Part shown: in pieces, positions 34,381 through 42,602 of the stretch | Layout of the letters: every line of letters begins with the position of its first letter | Numbering within the stretch: the stretch's first letter is position 1 | DNA from: Scalindua_A sp046757465 | GTDB taxonomy: Bacteria > Planctomycetota > Brocadiia > Brocadiales > Scalinduaceae | Assembly: GCA_046757465.1 (NCBI GenBank) | Contig: JBHHYH010000016.1 | Location: forward strand, 1-49,164 | DNA length: 49,164 nucleotides | Direction of reading: 5' to 3' | Made by a program: the position numbers and the translations under genes | The notes under the pieces: model-generated | Database searches by the model: none | What the model saw: the letters and a program-made list of their open reading frames with translations, nothing else | What the model was told of the DNA's origin: nothing

Positions 34381-34452
34381 TTAAAAAGAATTGAGGGAAA
34401 AAAATAGTTATAGTGTCCCCTTATTAATCCATTCCTGAAACCATTCGTCTTT

Positions 34453-34707
34453 CTAAGCTATAACCTTATAAACTTTGTCGTGAGGGTGTACTTTTTCTGT
34501 AACCTTTATACCTATTATGTCCCCCGCCTTAGCTTCAGTGACATTGGCGTGTTCAATCTGCATAGATTCGACAGCTTCCGTAAAATCAGAAGTATGTCCT
34601 TTAATATGGACTGTATCACCAATTTTCAGGGTATCCTGAAGCTCAATAATGCCAACACTGAGATGTCCGTAATAGTGAGTGATTGTACCTACTTGTTTCT
34701 CTTGCAT
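34453..34707 (-). CDS. Small EF-Tu domain-2-like beta-barrel protein
   Basis: 84 aa. VGTITHYYGHLSVGIIEL is the entry strand, DTLKIGDTVHIKGHTSDFTE the next turn, and VTEAKAGDIIGIKVTEKVHPHDKVYKV the last strands, a pattern like domain 2 of translation factors and the C-terminal barrel of U32 peptidases, known as small stand-alone elongation-factor-like proteins. Partner unknown, possibly a U32-type peptidase or RNA modifier elsewhere. A good ribosome site (AAAGGAGGTAGATAT) precedes the ATG. Isolated in a region between gph and the HEAT protein. Confidence 0.75.
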   Translation of the reverse strand: MQEKQVGTITHYYGHLSVGIIELQDTLKIGDTVHIKGHTSDFTEAVESMQIEHANVTEAKAGDIIGIKVTEKVHPHDKVYKVIA

Positions 34708-34920
34708 ATCTACCTCCTTTTTTTGAATCTAATTTTATATTTAAAAATTTAATGTCATAAAGGGGTTAGGTCTTGCAAAGTTTCAATTGTATAATACAAT
34801 ATAAGGGTTTTTTTAGAAGAAAAATCTTTCTTATTGAGAGAATTTCTTTAAGTTATGTCCGTAACAAGAAGAGATTGGGGTCACCCATTGGTCCCGGTAC
34901 TACGCTTTCCAAGGATGAAA

Positions 34921-35874
34921 ATGATTAAGACAGTTTCATCTCTTTCAGCCGTAATCATTATTATCAGCATAGGATCTACAGGTTGTTACCAGCCTGATAT
35001 TCCAATAGAAAGTATCCCCTCTGATATTCCTATCGAGTTAGGGGAGAAAATCAAAGGATTATATTCCTGGAATCCACTTAAGCGAAGAAATGCTGTAGTT
35101 CAACTGGGACAAATGAGTGCACGGCCAGTACCTGCAATACCATTTCTAATAAGTGCCCTGGATGACCGTATTTGGTTAGGGTGGCTTGGATTAACCCGTA
35201 CTAATGTAGAAGCCGCAAAAGTACTGGTAAAAATAGGTAAGCCTGCAGTAGAACCCTTGATATCTTCATTAAAAGATAAGAATTGGAGGATAAGAGTTAG
35301 AGCAGCGCTGGTACTAGGTGAAATAAAGGATTCACGTGCTGTAGAACCACTGATTGAGGCATTAAAGGATAAAAAACATTTGATGCGAGCAAGTATAGTA
35401 GCGGCACTTGCTAAAATAGATGACCCACATGCAATAGAACCACTGATTGCTGCATTAAAAGATGAACATCCGTTTGTCCGAGTAGTAGCATCACGTGAAC
35501 TTGGAAAGCTGAAATACCTCCGTGCAACAGGACCATTACTTGCGGCATTAAGAGATGAAGACATAGATGTACGAAGGAGTGTCGTAAACGCACTTGTGGA
35601 GATGAAAGATCCTGATACAGTAAAACCTCTTATTGCTGCGTTAAAAGATGGAAATAAGGGTACACGAAGGGGAGCGGCAATTTCATTGGGAGCTATAAAA
35701 GACCCTCGTGCAATAGAACCACTGATTGCTGCATTGGAAGATGAGAGTTTACTGGTCCGAATAAAATCAGCATATGCACTTTATGAAATAACAGGAACAG
35801 ATCTTGGCCGAAGCACGGAAAAATGGCAAAAGTGGTGGGCAAAAAACAAGCATAAGTTCCTTAATGGCAGATAA
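34921..35874 (+). CDS. HEAT-repeat lipoprotein
   Basis: About 317 aa from the ATG at 34921, chosen because AAGG lies 6 bases before it; an ATG two codons earlier and a longer frame from 34855 are alternatives. The first 22 residues end in SIGSTGC, a lipobox. From about residue 60 there are roughly seven 31-residue HEAT (PBS-lyase-like) units, each with the form AVEPLI..LKD...VR..A..LG.IKD, giving a curved protein-binding surface. It would sit on a membrane outside the cytoplasm. Partner unknown. The gene for the CcmH/DsbA-like protein follows in the same direction 41 bases later. Confidence 0.8.
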   Translation: MIKTVSSLSAVIIIISIGSTGCYQPDIPIESIPSDIPIELGEKIKGLYSWNPLKRRNAVVQLGQMSARPVPAIPFLISALDDRIWLGWLGLTRTNVEAAKVLVKIGKPAVEPLISSLKDKNWRIRVRAALVLGEIKDSRAVEPLIEALKDKKHLMRASIVAALAKIDDPHAIEPLIAALKDEHPFVRVVASRELGKLKYLRATGPLLAALRDEDIDVRRSVVNALVEMKDPDTVKPLIAALKDGNKGTRRGAAISLGAIKDPRAIEPLIAALEDESLLVRIKSAYALYEITGTDLGRSTEKWQKWWAKNKHKFLNGR

Positions 35875-35915
35875 TAAAGTAAAAGGCAAAAACACATTAG
35901 AAGGATTAATACTTT

Positions 35916-36680
35916 ATGAGAACACATTTTACGTTTTTTTTGATGACGGCTTTAATATTTGGGGCACTGGTGATCTCGCGACCCCTTTATCATGAATGTG
36001 AAGCCGAATCAGCCAGAATAGACCAAAAAGAAATCAATAAAATGGCGGAAGAAATTCTCGCTGGTCGTCATTGTCCATGCCAATGTGGTAGGTATCTACC
36101 GGGCAGTCCCCTGTCCCCTGCCTGTTTCGGTTGCAGTGTTGGCAAGGCAGAGATTACGTATGTCTTAGAGAGTCTTGAAGCCGGTAGAAAGGCCACAGAA
36201 ATTATTATGGATCTTAGTAGTCCGGTTGTCATCGATGTATTTGCAGATTACACAAATGAAAACATATCGAAGGTTTGGAAACTCGTCAAAAGAGTTTCAA
36301 GTAAATTGCACAAGATAAGAGTTGTTCTACGAACGCCCGGATTGACGGCAGAAGCTCGCCGTGCTATCAAGCTTGCTGAATGTGCGCGATTAAGTGGAAA
36401 TTGTAGTATGATTCAGGAAGCCTTGATAAATCATCAAGGCCCCTGGGATTGGGATACGTTGATTAACCTTACGGAACATTACGGCCAGGATCCAGAACAA
36501 ACTAGAGCATGTGTCGATAGAATTGGTATTGATGCACAGATCACCAAAGACCAACAACATGGTGAAGAGCGCGGTATTAGAACCTATCCAACAATTACCA
36601 TAAATCGTCAGATTACGGCAAACTCGGAACAGGCTATTCGTAAGGCGATCGAAAAAGTTTTATTGGAACAGAGTATCTAG
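35916..36680 (+). CDS. Exported Cys-rich CcmH-like / DsbA-like fusion
   Basis: 254 aa. Residues 6-22 are a signal peptide or anchor. HCPCQCGRY with C53, C55 and C57, then C70 and C73, followed by ITYVLESLEAGRKATEII, recalls CcmH-type haem-ligation proteins. The C-terminal part (about 104-250) looks like a DsbA thioredoxin fold: VVIDVFADYTNENI, RVVLRTPGL, AIKLAECARLSG, and GIRTYPTITINRQ with cis-Pro225. At the place of the catalytic CxxC after DVFADY, the sequence is NENI (114-117), so the usual DsbA catalytic pair is missing. It may act as a scaffold or use the N-terminal Cys instead. Located near other exported redox genes. Confidence 0.72.
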   Translation: MRTHFTFFLMTALIFGALVISRPLYHECEAESARIDQKEINKMAEEILAGRHCPCQCGRYLPGSPLSPACFGCSVGKAEITYVLESLEAGRKATEIIMDLSSPVVIDVFADYTNENISKVWKLVKRVSSKLHKIRVVLRTPGLTAEARRAIKLAECARLSGNCSMIQEALINHQGPWDWDTLINLTEHYGQDPEQTRACVDRIGIDAQITKDQQHGEERGIRTYPTITINRQITANSEQAIRKAIEKVLLEQSI

Positions 36681-36783
36681 CGAAGCATTTTACCCCCGTT
36701 AGAAAGAAAGCCAGGCAATGTAGTTGAGGTAAAAATATGTAGCTTTAGGCAGAGGTCTAATTTCTCACTCATATCTCTATAAG

Positions 36784-36818
36784 TTAAAAAAAAGGAACGG
36801 AATATATTCCGTTCCTTT
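36784..36818 (-). terminator. Intrinsic terminator of the Glu-rich gene
   Basis: A perfect palindrome AAAGGAACGGAATA / TATTCCGTTCCTTT (36791-36818) lies about 33 bases after the stop of the minus-strand gene, with a run of T on the minus strand (A on plus at 36786-36793). On the plus strand it lies 110 bases past the CcmH/DsbA-like gene and may slow transcription there too. Confidence 0.8.
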
Positions 36819-36850
36819 AAAGTATGTTAAGCTAATTATGGGTTAAGATT

Positions 36851-37123
36851 TCAATATAATTCAGGAAGAGAAAATATATCCCAATCTTCTCCTTTTACCG
36901 GTTCTACTCTTTCCTCCTCGACCTTATATTCCTCTTCTTCCATTGATTCAGCCTCATATTCTGCCTCAGCTACATATTCCTCTTCTTCTGTAGCCTCGAA
37001 CTCAACCTCTTCCTCAGGATATTCATCTGCCATACCTATTTCTTCCCATGCAAAACCTGTTGTGCTAAAACCCATAATAGCTATCATGACTATTAACATT
37101 GGTAGTAAATTTTTGAGCTTCAT
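36851..37123 (-). CDS. Small exported Glu-rich protein
   Basis: 90 aa. A signal peptide (about 1-25, ending TTGFAW) is followed by a low-complexity acidic region from 26 to about 72 with runs such as EEEVEFEATEEEEY. The end is VKGEDWDIFSLPELY. Highly acidic, so likely a periplasmic or lumenal metal- or cation-binding or disordered protein; no family recognised. ATG at 37123 has TAGGAGGTAATAAA before it, a near-ideal ribosome site that overlaps a 16-base palindrome (37134-37149). It ends at a strong terminator, so it is a single-gene unit. Confidence 0.7.
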   Translation of the reverse strand: MKLKNLLPMLIVMIAIMGFSTTGFAWEEIGMADEYPEEEVEFEATEEEEYVAEAEYEAESMEEEEYKVEEERVEPVKGEDWDIFSLPELY

Positions 37124-37133
37124 TTTATTACCT

Positions 37134-37149
37134 CCTATCTATAGATAGG
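37134..37149 (-). promoter_or_regulatory. Palindrome covering the ribosome site of the Glu-rich gene
   Basis: CCTATCTATAGATAGG is a perfect 16-base palindrome. On the minus strand its last four bases are the first part of TAGGAGG, the Shine-Dalgarno 8 bases before the ATG. Could be an operator or an RNA hairpin that hides the ribosome site. The 580-base stretch 37124-37703 beyond it is AT-rich with no gene or other clear element. Confidence 0.45.
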
Positions 37150-37703
37150 TATTAATTACAAAGATGTTGAAATCTATCTTTTCGGATACGTAACTTATCT
37201 TTAATACGTACTGCAATCTGTTGTCCAAACACCGATATTCTCAATTTAGCAATAACTGTCTTATTTTAAACTAGCAATAATTATGCCAACACCTTCATGA
37301 AAAGTAACGTATATTTATATACTTAACTCTATTTGTTACAAAGTAATAGGATTTTAACAGCCAAAATAATAAATATTGAATTTATAAATTTGAAAACTTT
37401 TCTAAAATTTTAGAATTTATACCTAAATTTAGCGATTCTTAGTTATTAAGGTTGTTTTCATGTTTTTTGTCTATAAACTATAATTTGCACAAGAAAGTTT
37501 TCATCTGGGCAATAAGCTCAGCACAACATAGTCTTATCTTAATGACTTCAAACACTGCATATAAAATCTTATACGTTATAGGTCTGAGATGATGAATAAA
37601 AATTGCAAAGAACCGTAGGCAACAAATCAAAACCTGTATAGGTATTATCAGCAAGCAAGTGTAAGTTTGATTATTGATGTAAAAAAGTAGAAGGACTAGG
37701 AAA

Positions 37704-38213
37704 ATGAAAAGGACTCTGATCTTTTTAATTGTTGGTTTATTTTATTTTTCAGCTACTGTTAGTGCCGAAGAGACCCAGATCCATGTAATAGATATTCTCG
37801 AATATGGCATATATACAACAAAGAAAACAAAAACGACTGAGGCCCCAAATTCACCAGGTGCAAAAAGGCGTCTTATGAAAGAAGTAACATTTGCTGTAGA
37901 AACAGATAGGATAGATGCATTCATTGGAACACATTTCGGGTTTCGGTTTGTTATCAAAGGTGAGCCAAAAGGTAGAAAAGTAGATATTAAGTTTGTAACA
38001 ATATTTCCTGCTTCTGGATTAAGGGATCCAATAAGAGGAAAGGTTTTTTATAAGAATGAATATATCACTTCACTAGAAATAGGTAAGAAATGGCTAAAAG
38101 GATATGGGTTTGACGAGGAATGGGAATTAGTACCCGGAAAATGGAAATTTCAGCTATGGCATAAAGATAGAAAGCTAGCAGAGAAAACATTCACAGTATA
38201 CAGACCATTTTGA
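37704..38213 (+). CDS. Exported DUF3859-like protein
   Basis: 169 aa. The first 21 residues form a signal peptide ending SATVSAEE. The body has HFGFRFVIKGEP and the C-terminal GYGFDEEWELVPGKWKFQLWHKDRKLAEKTFTVYRP, the recognisable pattern of the DUF3859 family (immunoglobulin-like, function unknown). It would lie in the periplasm. One good ATG (AAAATGAAAAGG after a GAAGGACTAGG ribosome site). Alone on its strand, with 38214-38757 downstream largely non-coding. Confidence 0.75.
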   Translation: MKRTLIFLIVGLFYFSATVSAEETQIHVIDILEYGIYTTKKTKTTEAPNSPGAKRRLMKEVTFAVETDRIDAFIGTHFGFRFVIKGEPKGRKVDIKFVTIFPASGLRDPIRGKVFYKNEYITSLEIGKKWLKGYGFDEEWELVPGKWKFQLWHKDRKLAEKTFTVYRPF

Positions 38214-38656
38214 TGGAAAAGCTTTCACCTTAGGTACATAATGCGCCACAGGTAATATAAGATCCGCTTACTCTACGACGAGCTTGAATTTATAAAATAG
38301 ATCCACACGGGCAGGGCGAAATCTCCACCCTCCGGTAGTTTCTCCTTAGCCTGAAGGCGACGGATGGACGAAGGACGAGGACTGCGGACGGACATCCACG
38401 GGCAAAGCTTATGGTCTTCTGCGAAGGCGGATAAATTATAAGTGTTCAAGATTTAAGAATTAAGATGCAAAGGTGTAAAACTTTGGTTTGTGTGGATGGC
38501 GTTTGTCCCGTCATTTTTGTAAGTGTATACATAGCAATAGAGTAGTGCTACCGGAAAACCATGCATCTTAATTAAAACAAGAACTACTGACAGATTCAAT
38601 CATAAATACGCAAAGACATAAAAATTGAAATTTGTTTATCAGCAAAGAATTCATAC
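38214..38656. other. Spacer with repeat fragments
   Basis: No gene is supported. From about 38310 to 38420 the sequence is GC-richer and contains TCCTTAGCCTGAAGGC (38343-38358), which recurs in the opposite orientation at 43875-43890, so it is a relative of that palindromic repeat. The rest is AT-rich and featureless to me. Confidence 0.5.
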
Positions 38657-38685
38657 TTGACATAAAAAAAACTATTTGATAAATT
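38657..38685 (+). promoter_or_regulatory. Candidate sigma-70-type promoter
   Basis: TTGACA at 38657-38662 and TAAATT at 38680-38685 with a 17-base spacer, about 70 bases before the ATG at 38758. The -10 matches only 4 of 6. Confidence 0.45.
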
Positions 38686-38757
38686 AAGCCCGTTTTAAAT
38701 ACTACCTATTATTTGTCTTATCTATTGTTAACAGCTTTTTTGGGAGGAAGGGAGAAA

Positions 38758-39528
38758 ATGGCCACAGGAAATGTTAAATTATTTGCCATAACTACTGTAC
38801 TTTTTGCCGTCTTTGGCATAATATTTTTTGGTCTTGCCATAACAACCATCGGAAAATATACAGGTCAAAAACAAAGGGTCCATCACCTTGAGCAGAAAAT
38901 ATTAGCAGGTAAACAGGAAATATTGAAAGTGCCTGAGATGATCGGAAAATTAAGAGTGGCTGATAAGACAAATAAAGAACTGGAAACCACAGTAGCTGAT
39001 CTCACGGAAACAAATGAGGAAATGGAGTCAGAACTTACGGAACTTCAGAAAGAATTAACAATTGTAACAATAGCAAAGGCTGTTTTAGAAACGGATAAAG
39101 CCGGTTATACAAAAAATTTGATTGAAGCAAGGCAGGCTGTGGAGGAATTGAGAAAACAATTAGATGCCACTGATGGAGGCGCAAGGATAGATGATGTTAG
39201 CCTTGATGGAGAATTAACCATTGATATTCCGCATTCTGAGATTGCAGAAGAAGTATCAACTTTAGAACATACAAAGCCAGGTTCATCGGAATTAAAAAAT
39301 ACGCTTGATTCAATACATAAAATACTTCAATCACCGCAGTTCTTGTTTTTAAGCACTGAAGAACGTCTTGAGGAGTTGAACAGCTTAATTACAAATGCGA
39401 AAGAACAGTCGGAAGCAAAACCTGAAATAAACCAGTTGATAAAAGAATTTGCTGAAAAGGTATCTTCATCCGATAGTATAATGTCTGAAATAATTGCTTC
39501 TATTGATGAAGCACAGACAATGTTATAA
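38758..39528 (+). CDS. Single-pass membrane protein with coiled coil
   Basis: 256 aa from the ATG at 38758, with GGGAGGAAGGGAG as ribosome site; the frame runs 15 codons upstream without one. Residues about 5-27 are a membrane helix (VKLFAITTVLFAVFGIIFFG), then a basic stretch, then a heptad-rich coiled coil (about 35-130, KQEILKVPEMIGKL, LETTVADLTETNEEMESELTEL). The C-terminal half is helical with acidic and polar residues. No known family. It may be an anchored structural or division-related protein, but no function is assigned. Next gene on the strand is 75 bases on. Confidence 0.65.
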   Translation: MATGNVKLFAITTVLFAVFGIIFFGLAITTIGKYTGQKQRVHHLEQKILAGKQEILKVPEMIGKLRVADKTNKELETTVADLTETNEEMESELTELQKELTIVTIAKAVLETDKAGYTKNLIEARQAVEELRKQLDATDGGARIDDVSLDGELTIDIPHSEIAEEVSTLEHTKPGSSELKNTLDSIHKILQSPQFLFLSTEERLEELNSLITNAKEQSEAKPEINQLIKEFAEKVSSSDSIMSEIIASIDEAQTML

Positions 39529-39602
39529 TTTTTTCTAAAGGCTAGAAGACGTTTTCCCCATAATAACATTCCAGTCTAAAAGCATATCTTAACTATATCA
39601 CT

Positions 39603-40616
39603 GTGCTAAATATTAGAAAATCAAGAAGAGAATTTCTCAGAGACGTAACAAGAATTTGCGCCTCGTCTCTCTTGCTGTATAACAATAAGCTTTTTAAGAG
39701 TGTTTATGCAGGAGAAGATGCACCTTCAAAATCCAAAGTAATACTTGCACAGGAAAAAAGACTCATAAACGTTAATGGAAAGGCAGACACTTCTCTTATT
39801 ACGAAGGTTATTAATAGTGCATTAGAAAAAATTACTGATACGAGAAAACCATCTGATGCGTGGAGAAAACTCTTTGATGAAAATGACATTGTGGGGATAA
39901 AGGTTAATTGTTTAACAGGGAAGCGATTTTCTCCACATGTTGAATTAATCGAGGCTATTATAAATGGTTTAAAGTCCGCAGGCGTAAGAGAAGGCAATAT
40001 AGTAATATTTGAAAGATTTAACAAAGAATTGAAGGATGCGGGATTTGAAATCAGAAAAGGCAAAAACAGTATTAAGTGTTTTGGCACTGACGATCTTCCA
40101 CAAAGTGGTTATGACCCTCAACCACAGGTCATTGGTAGTGTGGGGAGTTGTTTTAGTCAGATAATTTCCTCATATTGCACAGCAATAATAAGCGTACCCG
40201 TTTTGAAAGATCATGACTTAGCAGGTACATCAATAGGGATGAAAAACTTCTTTGGAGTCATACATAATCCCAACAAATATCACGATGGAAATTGCAATCC
40301 CTATATAGCTGACCTTAATAGTCATCCATACATTAAGAATAAATTAAGATTAATAATCTGCGATGCATTGAAAGCTCAATACAATGGCGGCCCCGCCTTC
40401 AAACCCCAATGGGCATGGGACTACAGAGGAATTTTGATTGGAACAGATCCCGTGGCTCTTGACCGTATCGGAACTCAAATCATCGAGGATAAGAGAAAAG
40501 AAGTAAATATGCCATCACTTAAAGAAGCAGGGAGAGAACCAAAGTATATTAATACTGCTGCAAAATTGGGCCTGGGGGTTGATGATCCATCACTAATAGA
40601 TGCAATTGCAATCTAG
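39603..40616 (+). CDS. Tat-exported DUF362-like protein
   Basis: 337 aa. Residues 7-14, SRREFLRD, match the twin-arginine signal motif, followed by a hydrophobic stretch and a cut site near AGEDA, so it is exported folded. The body is DUF362: DENDIVGIKVNCLTGKRFSPHVELIEAII, EGNIVIFERFNKELKDAGFE, SVPVLKDHDLAGTSIGMKNFFG, and LIGTDPVALDRIGTQII. DUF362 proteins are found with Fe-S proteins; the short version has no CxxCxxCxxxC ferredoxin motif here. The start is GTG at 39603 (MLNIRKSRRE), without a clear ribosome site. The octaheme cytochrome follows after 112 bases, so a shared role or operon is plausible but unproved. Confidence 0.82.
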   Translation: MLNIRKSRREFLRDVTRICASSLLLYNNKLFKSVYAGEDAPSKSKVILAQEKRLINVNGKADTSLITKVINSALEKITDTRKPSDAWRKLFDENDIVGIKVNCLTGKRFSPHVELIEAIINGLKSAGVREGNIVIFERFNKELKDAGFEIRKGKNSIKCFGTDDLPQSGYDPQPQVIGSVGSCFSQIISSYCTAIISVPVLKDHDLAGTSIGMKNFFGVIHNPNKYHDGNCNPYIADLNSHPYIKNKLRLIICDALKAQYNGGPAFKPQWAWDYRGILIGTDPVALDRIGTQIIEDKRKEVNMPSLKEAGREPKYINTAAKLGLGVDDPSLIDAIAI

Positions 40617-40728
40617 TTACAGAAATATAATAAAAAGGAGGTGATAAACTAGAAAATTTTAGTCATTCTAATCATTGTGCCGTGTTAGTTCTGACTGAAT
40701 TTATTTATAGAAAGGAGTTTCAACTCAC

Positions 40729-42267
40729 ATGAAAGATATTAAGAAGACAATATTTTATACCGTTTTAATAATTGGAATTGCCTTTATATTACGTACTAAT
40801 TCAAAATCCTTCCTTTCCGAAGATGGTTATGTCCTGGCTGAAGAAAAGGCTGAACCATCTAAAGCTACTGAAAAAAATCTAACATTTCAGGATGCGATCT
40901 CCAAGATAATCAATCAAAAGGTGGGGTTGGACGATTCAGGCGATGTATATCATATGGGGTTAACAGCAAAATACACCGGTCCAGAAGAACTGCTTCCGGG
41001 AGAAGGCAAGTATGGAAAACTATTTAAGTATTTACCCTTAATGAAATGGTACGATCCTGAGCATTATTATACATCTACACAGGAGGTAGAAGGAGAATTT
41101 AAAAATGACCAGTGTATCCTGTGTCACATGATTAAGACACCTGGAATCGTTGCGCAGTGGAAAAAAAGTAAACATGCCACATCATGGAAAAAAACAGTTG
41201 GTTGTGATGCATGCCACGGCTCAAATCACTTGCAGTTAGTAATGCCTACATACAAAGAATGTGGCAATTGCCATCCCAAGCAAACTGCAGGACACAGGGC
41301 TGGTGGGGGAGGTTCGCATACGCAGGCATTCCACGTTGACACGAACGAATCTACCTGGCAGATAAGTAAGCCTGCAGAAGAGGTTACAGCCTGTGCTACC
41401 TGTCACGGCAAGGCCGAGAATACATGTGATGGATGTCACACAAGACATGAATTTTCAGAAGCTGAGGCACGTAAACCTGCCGGATGTGCTGTCTGTCACA
41501 GGGGTTTGGACCATTATGAATATGAGATGTGGATGCAATCTTATCATGGACTTATATGGGCAAGCAATGGGGCTTCCTGGGATTGGACAAAGCCTATGAG
41601 ACCCGAAAACTACCAGACACCCACATGCTCATACTGCCACATGCAAGGCGGTGATCACAATCAACAAAGCTTTTCAACTGTACACACAGGAATGGGTGTA
41701 CACCTTGTTGACAGGGGCGCTCCTAAATATAAAGCCACTCGCGATGCATGGATAAAGACCTGTTCCGGGTGCCACTCCCCAAGATTTGCCGCGGATCAGT
41801 TAGAAGCTGCTGATGAAGCAATAAAAGTAGCTTTTACAAAATGGCGTGAGGCCATGAAGATAATTGTAGATCTTTACAATGATGGATTACTCGACCCAAT
41901 GCCAAAGGACCTTGCACCTGACTGGGCTGGACATTACACCTTCAGCTTGCTTCCCGGTGGAGAGGGCAGGATGTTTAACGTGTCCTTCATAGAGAAAAAG
42001 GCATTTGAAATGCTGGTATATATTACAAATGCCATATACAAAGCCATGTCTCACTTTGGATGGTACGGCGCAACATACGGTAAGGGTGCATTCTTACAGG
42101 ACAGATGGCTTGTAGACATCAAAGGTGAAGCAAGTAAACTCAGGAGAATTTCAACACTGGAGAAGAAAGTCGGCATCGACCACAAGGCTTATGATTTCTG
42201 GAAACACGGAGAGTATACAGACCTTCTTCTTGGATGGAAGAGAAAAGAAGGAGACATTAAGGAATAG
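40729..42267 (+). CDS. Octaheme hydroxylamine-oxidoreductase-like cytochrome
   Basis: 512 aa. A signal peptide is likely (hydrophobic 8-22, cut near VLAEE), so it acts outside the cytoplasm or in the anammoxosome. Eight CxxCH haem sites are seen: C129, C159, C178, C222, C233, C253, C300 and C345. Order and spacing match hydroxylamine oxidoreductase-family octaheme enzymes, in which the fourth site (C222-H226) would carry the catalytic haem. Whether it is oxidative or reductive depends on the C-terminal Tyr that cross-links to the neighbouring subunit's haem; Tyr and Trp are present (FGWYGATYGKG, 443-453) but I cannot place the key one without alignment. AAAGGAG lies 12 bases before the ATG. 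A terminator follows. Confidence 0.93.
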   Translation: MKDIKKTIFYTVLIIGIAFILRTNSKSFLSEDGYVLAEEKAEPSKATEKNLTFQDAISKIINQKVGLDDSGDVYHMGLTAKYTGPEELLPGEGKYGKLFKYLPLMKWYDPEHYYTSTQEVEGEFKNDQCILCHMIKTPGIVAQWKKSKHATSWKKTVGCDACHGSNHLQLVMPTYKECGNCHPKQTAGHRAGGGGSHTQAFHVDTNESTWQISKPAEEVTACATCHGKAENTCDGCHTRHEFSEAEARKPAGCAVCHRGLDHYEYEMWMQSYHGLIWASNGASWDWTKPMRPENYQTPTCSYCHMQGGDHNQQSFSTVHTGMGVHLVDRGAPKYKATRDAWIKTCSGCHSPRFAADQLEAADEAIKVAFTKWREAMKIIVDLYNDGLLDPMPKDLAPDWAGHYTFSLLPGGEGRMFNVSFIEKKAFEMLVYITNAIYKAMSHFGWYGATYGKGAFLQDRWLVDIKGEASKLRRISTLEKKVGIDHKAYDFWKHGEYTDLLLGWKRKEGDIKE

Positions 42268-42292
42268 TCAAACTTAAGATAACCTGATAATT

Positions 42293-42334
42293 AAAAGGGG
42301 GATTAATATTAGTTTAAATTAATCCCCCTTTTTT
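42293..42334 (+). terminator. Intrinsic terminator of the octaheme cytochrome gene
   Basis: AAAAGGGGGATTAAT faces ATTAATCCCCCTTTT (42318-42332) across a 10-base loop, and T continues to 42334. It lies 26 bases after the stop. The rest of 42335-42602 has palindromic TCCTGAAT / TTCAGGA repeat sequence (about 42450-42520) and no gene. Confidence 0.9.
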
Positions 42335-42602
42335 CTTGCTTAATAGTATCTATATAAACAAGTTTATTGGCTTTGACTTAGGAATATAATGAGATGCTGA
42401 AATAAGCAGCCCAAGTAACCCACCGCCAGGCTTCAGCATGACAGTGTCTCCTTATGTCATCCTGAATAGATCCTGAACTAAACTCAGAACCTTCCGTTTC
42501 AGGATTTTTTTTCAGGAAAGTTATTTATACTCTTAACCACCACTTAATGCATCCATTTATACGGCTTGCTAGCTTTGGGAAACTATAAGCTATTACGCCT
42601 TC

